From NCBI RefSeq assembly GCF_003290085.1, contig NZ_QMKJ01000001.1, positions 124,001-188,000 of the forward strand: a stretch of DNA of 64,000 bases, written 5' to 3'. The stretch comes from Aliidiomarina sp. B3213 (GTDB lineage Bacteria; Pseudomonadota; Gammaproteobacteria; Enterobacterales; Alteromonadaceae). How positions within the stretch are numbered: position 1 is the stretch's first letter; each line of letters starts with the position of its first letter. Below are positions 44,843-52,754 of the stretch, piece after piece. Under the pieces are notes generated by a model, which saw only the letters and a list, made by a program, of their open reading frames with translations, did no database searches and was not told the DNA's origin. A program made the position numbers and the translations under genes.

Positions 44843-45994
44843 ATGAGTAGTTTTACTAAAATTTATTGGCGCTCTTCAGGTGTACCAACCTGGGGACTTA
44901 TTTTCCTTATTATTGTGGCTGTTATTGTGATGGTAGCCGCGGAAAACATGAAGCAACGCGACCCCGTTGTGGAAGAGAATTACGCCACTATGGTGAATGC
45001 GGCGAAAATCATGCGTGACGGCATGGAAGTTTTGCGGCCACTCCGAGCTCAAATTGCACCGATTAATCCAGAGTTTGATCCCCAGCGTTCGGGCTTAATC
45101 GGTCTGGAAAACAGCGTGGTAACCACGAATCAAGGTGGTCGGGAAGCCAAGCAAACCACGGTGAACCCAAACTGGGCGGCTGTTGCCGTGAAATTGTTGG
45201 CAGACGCAGGAGTGCAATCTGGTGATTTGGTTGCGGTAACGGTATCAGGCTCTTTTCCAGCGTTGAACCTAGCGGTGTATTCGGCTCTGGAGGCAATGGA
45301 AGCAGACGCAGTTATTGTGGCTTCCGCATCCTCTTCTCAGTGGGGCGCGAATGTTCCAAATTTCCTTTGGTTAGACATGGAGCGTGAACTTCGCGAAGCT
45401 GGCGTAATGTCGCTACACGCTGAATACTCATCAATTGGCGGTATTGAAGATCGTGGTATTGGAATTGCTGAGGAAGGCTTGCAGTCGATCAGGAACTCAA
45501 TAAGCAGAGCGAATGTTGAATTTATTGACCCTGCAAATTACCAAGAAGCGGTTGCTGACCGTATTGCTATTTTCCGTGAATACTCCGCAGAGAGAAATTA
45601 TGCGGCTTACATAAACGTTGGTGGTGGTGCCACGGTAGTCGGGCCCCCGGGAATCGATGATATGTTTCGTTCTGGCTTACAAAAGGACGCCCCAGCACGT
45701 GCTTTCGCGGTAGAAACTGTAATGGGTTACTTTTTGAAAGAAGACATTCCGGGCATTCATTTCATAGGCATTAAAAATATGGCTGAACGGCATGGTTTAC
45801 CCCTTATGCCTCCTGAAATTGTGCCGGTAGGGAATGGCGGGGTTTACTCTGCGACCACATACAACCGTTGGTTAGCGCTAGTTTTAGCTATCGGACTGTT
45901 TGGCCTGACGTGGTTAATTGTTCGTTCTGCACGAATTACTAGCTTATGGCAACGCTCAGGTCGCAGTGGTAAAGGTACCAAACCAATGGTTTAA
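44843..45994 (+). CDS. pgsW: Poly-gamma-glutamate system protein PgsW
   Basis: A 383-residue protein with one helix near 15-35, a large extracytoplasmic part and a C-terminal helix near 343-362 with a basic tail. AVAVKLLADAGVQSGDLVAVTVSGSFPALNL and ASSSQWGANVPNFLWLDMERELREAG match proteins annotated as poly-gamma-glutamate system protein next to pgsBC in Gram-negatives. Its role is not established; it may replace or assist PgsA in export. It starts 14 bases after pgsC. No pgsA (capA) lies nearby. Confidence 0.8.
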   Translation: MSSFTKIYWRSSGVPTWGLIFLIIVAVIVMVAAENMKQRDPVVEENYATMVNAAKIMRDGMEVLRPLRAQIAPINPEFDPQRSGLIGLENSVVTTNQGGREAKQTTVNPNWAAVAVKLLADAGVQSGDLVAVTVSGSFPALNLAVYSALEAMEADAVIVASASSSQWGANVPNFLWLDMERELREAGVMSLHAEYSSIGGIEDRGIGIAEEGLQSIRNSISRANVEFIDPANYQEAVADRIAIFREYSAERNYAAYINVGGGATVVGPPGIDDMFRSGLQKDAPARAFAVETVMGYFLKEDIPGIHFIGIKNMAERHGLPLMPPEIVPVGNGGVYSATTYNRWLALVLAIGLFGLTWLIVRSARITSLWQRSGRSGKGTKPMV

Positions 45995-46031
45995 TATGAT
46001 TTTGGCAGCCAAGTGAAAGGAGCGATGAGTG

Positions 46032-46463
46032 TTGAAATACTGGATTATTTTATTCTCACTATGCTCATTTTCCACATGGGCTGCCGAAATTCGACCGTTT
46101 ACTTCTGACGGTTGTAGTGCGTTTCCAGACGGCACGTTCGAGCAGAACGAACTTTGGTTGTCGTGCTGCAGAGGTCATGACTATACCTACTGGAAAGGCG
46201 GTACGTATGACCAACGAGTCGCTGCAGACGAGGAGCTTGAGAGTTGCGTAGCCCAAGTAGGAGAGCCGGAAATTGCGGCTCTTATGCTAGGAGGCGTCCG
46301 AGTTGGTGGAACTCCGTACTTGCCTACACGGTTTCGCTGGGGCTATGGCTGGCCTTATCCAAGAGGATACAAAGCACTCACAGAAGACGAATTAGCTCAA
46401 ATTAGGGCGTTAGAAGATTCTGAGAACCGGATAAACACTAGGTCGACTCATGGTATTGATTAA
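46032..46463 (+). CDS. Secreted phospholipase-A2-like protein
   Basis: A 143-residue protein with a signal peptide (ending near TWA) and a compact motif FTSDGCSAFPDG then LSCCRGHDYTYWKGGTYDQR, the CC-x-x-HD-x-x-Y-x-GG pattern of secreted phospholipase A2, in which His and Asp form the catalytic pair. The usual Ca2+ loop is replaced by TSDGCSAFPDG, so activity is uncertain. The start (GTG 46026 or TTG 46032) is ambiguous; GAAAGGAG lies upstream. It follows pgsW by about 40 bases. Confidence 0.6.
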   Translation: MKYWIILFSLCSFSTWAAEIRPFTSDGCSAFPDGTFEQNELWLSCCRGHDYTYWKGGTYDQRVAADEELESCVAQVGEPEIAALMLGGVRVGGTPYLPTRFRWGYGWPYPRGYKALTEDELAQIRALEDSENRINTRSTHGID

Positions 46464-46486
46464 GTACATGGAATAAGGATATTCAC

Positions 46487-47033
46487 ATGAAAAAAGCGTT
46501 AAGAGTTTCATTTCTTGTTGGACTCGCAGCAGCGTTTTGGGTTCTCTTTGGCGATTCGTATCAGTTTCGTTTTAACTACTCACCACTTAATAATTTATCA
46601 TTTGCCGCTTTATGTATTGGCGTTCCAGCGCTATTGGTGGCCAGTGCAATGACGTTTAAGTCTGATCTCATAAAGCTCCCTGGGGTTACTATAGGTCTTT
46701 TATTACTGCTTGGCCCTGGCTTTGCAGTCGCGGGATTTGCCGGTTTCATTGGTGTTAGCAATGTACTCGACCCCTAACAGTAACCGTTATAAAGTCATCG
46801 ATGTGGCTTCAAATGAACTCCATACTTTTCGTTTGTATCAGACTAATTGTGGGGCAACCTGTGATTTTGGTTTATTGCTGCAAAAAGAGATTGATACCCC
46901 ATTAGGTTTTCGGTTTGTTAAAGAAGTTTGGTCGATGTCTTCGGCCTACGAAGCAGAACTTTTAATCACCCCAGATCGTGTGCAAGTTTTTTACGAGGGA
47001 GCTGTTGTGGCGAACCTTGAAACAAATATCTAG
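46487..47033 (+). pseudogene. Membrane protein gene split by a frameshift in a C4 run
   Basis: The first ORF (46487-46777, 96 residues, three hydrophobic helices) ends GVSNVLDP just after the run CCCC at 46771-46774. Removing one C lets the frame read on as LDPNSNRYKVIDVASNEL and into a second ORF ending at 47033, with RLYQTNCGATCDFGLLLQKE, a pattern I associate with the soluble tail that follows such helices in intact relatives. The joined protein would be about 181 residues. It may be a decayed gene, a phase-variable one or a sequencing error. Confidence 0.55.
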
Positions 47034-47101
47034 CATTTTGGTAAAGGGGAGAGCTAAACTAATCCTCCCTTAAGGCCTAACGATTAAAAGGTGTGAAAAC
47101 A

Positions 47102-47395
47102 ATGAGTAGCCATTTGTTAATGAACAATCGGGTGTTTGTTTGGATTGCTGTGGCAACTTGTTTGTTGTTGCTTGTTCCTTTTATTGCTATGCAACTTACA
47201 CCTGAAGTGAATTGGAGTTTAAGCGATTTCATTATTATGGGTGGGCTATTGTTCGTTTCTGGGTCTTCATTTGTGCTTATCGCTCGTAAAACGCAGGCTA
47301 AACACCGCATACTGGTAGGTGTTTTGGTGCTAGCCTTAACGCTTTATATTTGGGCTGAGCTTGCTGTGGGTATTTTTACAAACCTTGGTAGCTAA
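47102..47395 (+). CDS. Hypothetical three-helix membrane protein
   Basis: A 97-residue protein with three hydrophobic helices (about 10-28, 40-58, 68-90). ATG 47102 is preceded by AAAAGGTG; a GTG three codons upstream is also possible. No family recognised. It converges on the kelch lipoprotein gene with a 2-base gap. Confidence 0.5.
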   Translation: MSSHLLMNNRVFVWIAVATCLLLLVPFIAMQLTPEVNWSLSDFIIMGGLLFVSGSSFVLIARKTQAKHRILVGVLVLALTLYIWAELAVGIFTNLGS

Positions 47396-47397
47396 TT

Positions 47398-48381
47398 TTA
47401 CTCACCAACGTTAAACACCTGAATGGTATCCAAGGTTTCGTAGTCGCCATTATTCGCCTCGTATACGCCGCCAATCACATAGATTTCATCACCCACAACT
47501 GCCGCAGAACTATGACGTCTGGGTTGATAGGGCAGATCAGAATAGGACCATTGCATAGTGTTGAAGTTAAACTCCAGCACTTGGTCTAATACGGAGTAAC
47601 TTCCGAAAACGTAAAGTGTGTCTTGGTGAATCGCTACGGAGTGCGCACTAGTTGCCACGGGCATCTCTGGCATCGGTTCCCAAGTGTCATTTTCGGGGTT
47701 ATAGCAATCAAATCTTGAGAACACGCGGTCTTGATGCTGGCTATAGCCACCCACAGCGCAGACTCTATTTTGGTATGTAAAAACTTTAGTTTGGCGCGCA
47801 TCAGGAAGGTCGGCAACACGGCTCAATGTTTCGTTTTCGAAATCATAAACAGTAACTAACCCTAACGATTGAAATTGTTCGTTTTCTCCATTTTCGTCAA
47901 ATTGACGAACTGTACCTCCGACAATGTAAATCTTACCATCTAAAATCGCCGCACCTGTGTTTTCACGCGGGACTTCCATTGTTAATTGTTTTAGTTGTCC
48001 GTTTCTTGTATCAATAATGTCAATCTGTGGTTCTGAGACAGACCTACCCCGATAGCCCCAGCCACCAAATACGTAAATTGAGCTTTGTCCGTCCCAAATA
48101 GCAGAACTGTAGGTTCTTGGTTTTATTAAAACAGGCATGTTCGTTACTGTTTTAGATTCGGTGTCAATTCGTTCGATATTTCTATAAAAAAGGCCGTCGG
48201 TATGTCCGCCACTGATGACATATATAAAGTTCCCTACGGTTGCAACTGAAGTACCATAGCGGGGCGATTGTAATGTAAAGTCGTTTGTTTCTGCGTATTC
48301 ATGTGTACTCGCGCAGCTGCTCAACAGCAATGCGATCGTTGAAGCAAGAATGGCTTTATAAATAACCTTATTGGAGAGCAT
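47398..48381 (-). CDS. Kelch-repeat lipoprotein
   Basis: A 327-residue protein with a lipobox (LLSSC, Cys23) and about six kelch repeats, each with a pattern like IYVFGGWGYRGRS, IYIVGGTVRQ, VCAVGGYSQ, LYVFGSYS and IYVIGGVYE. It should fold as a beta-propeller anchored in a membrane. Such propellers bind sugars (for example sialic acid epimerases of the NanM type) or proteins; nothing here fixes the ligand. Confidence 0.8.
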   Translation of the reverse strand: MLSNKVIYKAILASTIALLLSSCASTHEYAETNDFTLQSPRYGTSVATVGNFIYVISGGHTDGLFYRNIERIDTESKTVTNMPVLIKPRTYSSAIWDGQSSIYVFGGWGYRGRSVSEPQIDIIDTRNGQLKQLTMEVPRENTGAAILDGKIYIVGGTVRQFDENGENEQFQSLGLVTVYDFENETLSRVADLPDARQTKVFTYQNRVCAVGGYSQHQDRVFSRFDCYNPENDTWEPMPEMPVATSAHSVAIHQDTLYVFGSYSVLDQVLEFNFNTMQWSYSDLPYQPRRHSSAAVVGDEIYVIGGVYEANNGDYETLDTIQVFNVGE

Positions 48382-48532
48382 GAAACGTCCTTTTATTCTG
48401 TTCCTATTTAAAGCAACTAGTCTAAATAGTCCAAGCTCAACTGTAAACGAATTGTTATAAATTATGTTGTGAATTTAATGATTTTCACGCTATTGTACCT
48501 CCCGATACTTGCATAAAAGTAAGGGAATACTT

Positions 48533-49186
48533 ATGAAAAACTTTTTATTTATCTTATGTATCGCTGGGATTGCCTTTTGGTTTGGTCATAAAGCCTCCCA
48601 GTCCGATAAAACAGCAGAACTAACGGAGCGTGTAGCGGAAAGAGTGCAGGAGCGTAATACTCGAAATTCTGGGCCTTCAACGGCTTCTCTGGTCGTTGAT
48701 AATGACGTATCTAATGAAACGAGTAACATGATTATTCAAGAGCAGTTCGAATCCCCTGAAGTAAGTTCAGACGTGTCACTAGCGTCATTTCTAACGTCTA
48801 GCGATGAAGCTTTATTGTTTGATACTTCCCACTTAGATCATTTCAATGCAATGGAATATCACTACGCGATCACCAATCTCGATTATTTGAGTGATAAGAC
48901 CAATTTGTCTTATGAGGTTGAGCAACAACTTAGTACTGCAATTAATGATTATGAAGGTACGAGCCAAGAGGCTTTGAGGTGCTCTGGAAGTGTCTGTGGT
49001 GTGATGTTTTCCGGGCAAACACGCGAGGAAGTTAATCTTGCATTAGATGGCATGATTAGAAATGAGAGTTTGAACAGCTTCAGTAAGGGCGGGGTATTGC
49101 GCTACGTTGAGGAAAACGGTGTTCATTATGGCGTTGTTGTTATGGTAATTGGTGGGGAAGAAACACCGCCATTAAGTCTTCAATAA
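48533..49186 (+). CDS. Hypothetical protein with N-terminal membrane helix
   Basis: A 217-residue protein starting at ATG 48533 (TAAGGGA upstream; a TTG at 48509 is in frame but unlikely). One helix or uncleaved signal (3-20), then a charged, probably disordered linker and a C-terminal domain with a cysteine pair (LRCSGSVCGVMFSG) likely to form a disulfide in the periplasm. No family recognised. Confidence 0.55.
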   Translation: MKNFLFILCIAGIAFWFGHKASQSDKTAELTERVAERVQERNTRNSGPSTASLVVDNDVSNETSNMIIQEQFESPEVSSDVSLASFLTSSDEALLFDTSHLDHFNAMEYHYAITNLDYLSDKTNLSYEVEQQLSTAINDYEGTSQEALRCSGSVCGVMFSGQTREEVNLALDGMIRNESLNSFSKGGVLRYVEENGVHYGVVVMVIGGEETPPLSLQ

Positions 49187-49188
49187 GA

Positions 49189-49638
49189 TTATTCATAACG
49201 AAGTGAAATACCCAACTTGGCTTGCCGCTTAATCTCAGAATCTAGGTCTAGGCAAAGCATCGGATTTTGCCTACCTTGAGGCGTAAGCGTAAGCAATAAA
49301 GTATTCTTTTGAACCGTGGTTTTAAGAAGCAATTGTGACGGCTGCCGATCGGTATTAAACAACACGGCTAAACGCAGTAGCGACAAGCAGCGATAAAGAG
49401 TTTGTTGTTCATGTAAATGAAAGTCAGGCCATTGCTCCAGCTTTATTTTCCTTCGATGGTTTCCTGCAAGTGCAGAAACAAAGAATTACTCTTCTTTGCT
49501 AAAGCCTGGCATGTCAGCATGCCGCAGTATGTAGCCTGAATGCTTTTGTAAACCGCTTGAATTCACCGATAGTCCAACTTCTTGCAGAACGCGCTCGTTA
49601 AACGACAGCCAACTTAATTCTTTTGGGTAAAACTTCAT
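49189..49638 (-). pseudogene. ppk-ppx deletion hybrid with nonsense codon
   Basis: From ATG 49638 the first 20 codons (ending KELSWLSFNERVLQE) are the conserved N-terminus of polyphosphate kinase Ppk. Without a frame change they run into VGLSVNSSGLQKHSGYIL and DMPGFSKEE, which belong to exopolyphosphatase Ppx from about 60% of its length. Codon 51 (49486-49488) is TAA where relatives have CAA (Gln); the same frame then continues through GNHRRKIKLEQWPDFHLHE and LLRLAVLFNTDRQ to a stop at 49189. A deletion between ppk and ppx of the usual ppk-ppx operon, followed by a point mutation, explains all of it. Confidence 0.88.
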
Positions 49639-49694
49639 GAAGCACTCTTACCGTTTGTTATGGCTCGATTTTAGCGTGTTTATTTGCAAGAACT

Positions 49695-49712
49695 GTGACC
49701 GTTTTATGACAA
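49695..49712 (-). promoter_or_regulatory. Pho box upstream of the ppk remnant
   Basis: On the minus strand TTGTCATAAAACGGTCAC matches the E. coli Pho box consensus (CTGTCAT, four A/T, CTGTCAC) at 16 of 18 positions. It ends 56 bases upstream of the ppk start codon and faces it; a -10-like AAATAA follows after 9 bases. ppk is a PhoB target in many proteobacteria. The site thus seems to have outlived its gene. Confidence 0.6.
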
Positions 49713-49854
49713 TGCATGGAAGGTGTAGAAAAGCCTTACTGTATGTATATGTTTACGAAGCAACCTGCGTTAATTGTGGTTAAAGCTTCATCGTTAGAAA
49801 GTGTCCATTTAGATTATATGTTGACCTATAAGTAGAACATGGTGCGGAGACTTT

Positions 49855-50973
49855 ATGTTTAAAAGTAAATCCGAAGACATTGTGAAACGACTGCTGGATA
49901 TTGCGGGTATTGAGGTAAACGGCTCAAACCCTTGGGATATTCAAGTGCACGACAAGCGTGTATACGACCGAGTGATGGCGCAAGCTAACTTAGGTTTAGG
50001 TGAAAGTTATATGGAAGGTTGGTGGGAGTGTGACCAACTGGACGAGTTTTTCTTCCGTGTGTTGTCTGCAAAACTAGGTAGCAAAATTAGCCCCATGGGC
50101 CTTATTGGTCATTTCATTCGGTCCCGATTAGTGAACAGGCAAACTCCAAAAAGAGCATGGCAAGTAGGTAAAGAACATTACGATCTGAGTAATGAGTTTT
50201 ACGAGGCAATGCTTGATTCAAGGATGACCTATACCTGCGGTTACTGGCAAGAAGCCGAAACACTTGAACAAGCGCAAGAGCATAAACTGGAGCTGATTTG
50301 CCAGAAGATGAAGCTTAAACCTGGTATGCGAGTGCTCGATATAGGATGTGGCTGGGGTAGCTTTATGAGCTATGCCACTAAGCATTACGACGTAAAGTGT
50401 GTTGGCGTCACTATTTCTAAAGAGCAAGTAGCGTGGGCAAAAGAGCGTTATCAAGATTTAGATATGGATTTCCGTTTACAAGATTACAGAGAAGTGGACG
50501 AAACATTTGACCGTATAGTTAGTGTGGGCATGTTTGAACACGTGGGCGGAAAAAACTATGAGTCTTTCTTTGAGGTCGCAGAAAAATGCTTAGAAGAAGA
50601 CGGTTTAATGCTTTTACACACGATTGGTAAGAACTTAACAGGTACGACACCGGACCCTTGGATAGACCGATATATATTCCCTAATGGTGAACTTCCTTCG
50701 ATGGAGCAAATTACTAAGGCGAGTGAAACTCACTTTGTAGTCGAAGATGTACATAACTTCGGTGCTGATTACGATAAAACATTGATGGCCTGGCACGACA
50801 ACTTTGCTGAAAACTGGCCACAATTTAAGGACGAGTTGGGTAATACCTTTGAGCGCATGTGGCGTTACTATTTGCTCTCCTGTGCGGGCGCTTTTCGTGC
50901 GCGAGACATTCAGTTATGGCAATGGGTATTTTCAAAAAATGGGCTGCGGGGCGGTTATCGTCGCGTTTCTTAG
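49855..50973 (+). CDS. cfa: Cyclopropane-fatty-acyl-phospholipid synthase
   Basis: A 372-residue protein of Cfa length. KEHYDLSNEFYEAMLDSRMTYTCGYW, the SAM motif VLDIGCGWGSF near 159-169, VGMFEHVGGKNYESFF and the late AENWPQF segment are diagnostic. It methylenates unsaturated acyl chains of membrane phospholipids using SAM. It diverges from the ppk-ppx remnant. ATG preceded by GCGGAG. Confidence 0.94.
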   Translation: MFKSKSEDIVKRLLDIAGIEVNGSNPWDIQVHDKRVYDRVMAQANLGLGESYMEGWWECDQLDEFFFRVLSAKLGSKISPMGLIGHFIRSRLVNRQTPKRAWQVGKEHYDLSNEFYEAMLDSRMTYTCGYWQEAETLEQAQEHKLELICQKMKLKPGMRVLDIGCGWGSFMSYATKHYDVKCVGVTISKEQVAWAKERYQDLDMDFRLQDYREVDETFDRIVSVGMFEHVGGKNYESFFEVAEKCLEEDGLMLLHTIGKNLTGTTPDPWIDRYIFPNGELPSMEQITKASETHFVVEDVHNFGADYDKTLMAWHDNFAENWPQFKDELGNTFERMWRYYLLSCAGAFRARDIQLWQWVFSKNGLRGGYRRVS

Positions 50974-51026
50974 CGTACGTTGAAGCCGATGCGTGTTATA
51001 CTTGGCGCATGTAGAGGAGGCAGCCT

Positions 51027-51197
51027 ATGACCAAGCAACGAGAAACTGTGTTTCAGGTCTCGACTAACCGCAGTCGGGCGTCTCATCGTGTGCGTTATGT
51101 AGAAAGTAGTGCTCCCCCAGAAGGTGAATGCCGACTATGTGTGGGCACATTAACGGAAAAGCCGAAAAAGAACGAAGCTGAAAAGGAAAACGACTAG
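51027..51197 (+). CDS. Small 56-residue CxxC protein
   Basis: ATG 51027 has a strong AGAGGAGG ribosome site at 7 bases. The product is basic at the start (MTKQRETVFQVSTNRSR), has ECRLCVGTL (a single CxxC) near residues 34-42 and a Lys/Glu-rich tail. It ends 5 bases before the gcvA-like gene, so the two are probably one transcript. No family recognised. The ribosome site and packing make it a likely real gene. Confidence 0.6.
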   Translation: MTKQRETVFQVSTNRSRASHRVRYVESSAPPEGECRLCVGTLTEKPKKNEAEKEND

Positions 51198-51202
51198 CCT
51201 AC

Positions 51203-52132
51203 ATGCGCAAGTTACCACCGCTCAATTCATTAAAATCTTTTGAAGCTGCCGCCCGCCATTTAAGTTTTACTAAGGCGTCGGAGGAGCTTTTTGTGACTCA
51301 AGCAGCTGTGAGCCATCAAGTGAAAACCCTTGAAGATTATTTGGGTATTCATTTGTTTCTGCGAAAGAACAGAAACTTACTACTCACCGAAGCAGGGCAA
51401 GCGTACTACCTTGAAATACGCCAGATGTTTGAGCACCTCACTCAGGTTACCGGTAAAATCATGTTGGCTAGTGAGCAAGGGGCTCTTACGGTTTGTGTGC
51501 CACCGGGTTTTGCCATTTTATGGCTTGTACCTCGCTTAAGTCGTTTCCATGAGCTTTACCCAGACATCGACGTGCGCCTGAAGGCTGTAGACGAAGTGAC
51601 CGGCTCTTTAACCGATTACGTCGATATTGCGATTTACTATGGTCGCGGGACTTGGCAAGGGATTCGTGCCAATAGGTTGCATAAAGAACAGCTTATTCCA
51701 GTGTGCTCGCCATTGTTGTTGAAAGGAGAGAAGCCGCTCAATAAGCCAAGTGACTTACTTAACCACACTTTGCTTCACGACGAGACACGAAATGCGTGGC
51801 GAGACTGGTTTGATATGGTCGGTGAAGAAACGCCGAAAAAATTGAATGGGTTGGTGTTTAGCCATTCTGCATTGGCAATGAAAGCAGCAGTTCATGGGCA
51901 AGGCATAGCGCTAGCGAATAATGTATTGGCAAAGCCCGAAATAGACTCAGGGCACCTTGTGCAAGTGTTCCCAGAAACCTTACCCACCAATGATGCTTTT
52001 TATTTGGTGTGCCGCGAGTCACAAGCTGATGCAGGGAAGATTGAGTCTTTCCGTGACTGGATATTGAGTGAAGTAGAGCGAGACGAAGCCGAGTTATCTT
52101 CAGTTGAGTGCGCAGCTTCGGAGCAATCTTAA
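51203..52132 (+). CDS. gcvA: LysR-family regulator, GcvA-like
   Basis: A 309-residue LysR protein. The N-terminal helix-turn-helix reads RKLPPLNSLKSFEAAARHLSF and VTQAAVSHQVKTLEDYLG, nearly the GcvA consensus, followed by a periplasmic-binding-like effector domain. GcvA controls the glycine cleavage operon; no gcv genes are in the window, so the target remains inferred. Confidence 0.8.
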   Translation: MRKLPPLNSLKSFEAAARHLSFTKASEELFVTQAAVSHQVKTLEDYLGIHLFLRKNRNLLLTEAGQAYYLEIRQMFEHLTQVTGKIMLASEQGALTVCVPPGFAILWLVPRLSRFHELYPDIDVRLKAVDEVTGSLTDYVDIAIYYGRGTWQGIRANRLHKEQLIPVCSPLLLKGEKPLNKPSDLLNHTLLHDETRNAWRDWFDMVGEETPKKLNGLVFSHSALAMKAAVHGQGIALANNVLAKPEIDSGHLVQVFPETLPTNDAFYLVCRESQADAGKIESFRDWILSEVERDEAELSSVECAASEQS

Positions 52133-52133
52133 T

Positions 52134-52754
52134 ATGCAAAAGGAACCGAAAGCCATTATTTTATTTGGTCACGGAGCGGGAGCAGGGCCTGAGAGTGAGT
52201 TTATGCAAACCATAGGGCATGCTTTGACCGAAAGAGGGTTTGTCGTTGTGTTTCATGTGTTTCCGTACTGGCAGAAGGTATTGGAAACCGGTAAAAAACG
52301 TCCACCTGATAAAGCTGAAAAGCTAGATGAAAGCTTTATTGCAGCAGCTCAGCAATTAAAAAATGAATACCCCAAGACTCCGTTGCTGGTGATGGGAAAG
52401 TCTATGGGTGCACGTGTGGCTTTTCGTTGTGCGCAAAAAGTAGAGGCTGCAGCTCGAATTGGTCTTGGTTTTCCTTTTCATCCGCCAGGCAAGAAAGACA
52501 AACATAGAATGAACGAAATAGAAGCTTTGCAAATGCCGAGTTTAATTGTGCAAGGAGAGCGTGATCCATTTGGGAATGTCGAGGCCGTAAAAGAGTTTGC
52601 GAGCCAGTATGCAAGTTTGAATGATATCGAGATTTCATGGGTTCCAGCAGGAAACCATGATTTGAAACAACCGAAACGTATAGATGATCTGGCTAAAACA
52701 AGCTGGGAAAACATCGTGTCAAATATAGAGAAGTGGTGGGAGAGCGTTCAATGA
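52134..52754 (+). CDS. Alpha/beta hydrolase of the KANL3/Tex30 type
   Basis: A 206-residue protein starting at ATG 52134, just after the LysR stop. Motifs: AIILFGHGAGAGPESEFM (oxyanion strand and loop), LLVMGKSMGARVAF with the nucleophile Ser, and GNHDLKQPKR with the catalytic His. Matches small hydrolases called dienelactone-like or KANL3/Tex30. Substrate unknown. The 3' end overlaps rlmM by 4 bases. Confidence 0.82.
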   Translation: MQKEPKAIILFGHGAGAGPESEFMQTIGHALTERGFVVVFHVFPYWQKVLETGKKRPPDKAEKLDESFIAAAQQLKNEYPKTPLLVMGKSMGARVAFRCAQKVEAAARIGLGFPFHPPGKKDKHRMNEIEALQMPSLIVQGERDPFGNVEAVKEFASQYASLNDIEISWVPAGNHDLKQPKRIDDLAKTSWENIVSNIEKWWESVQ

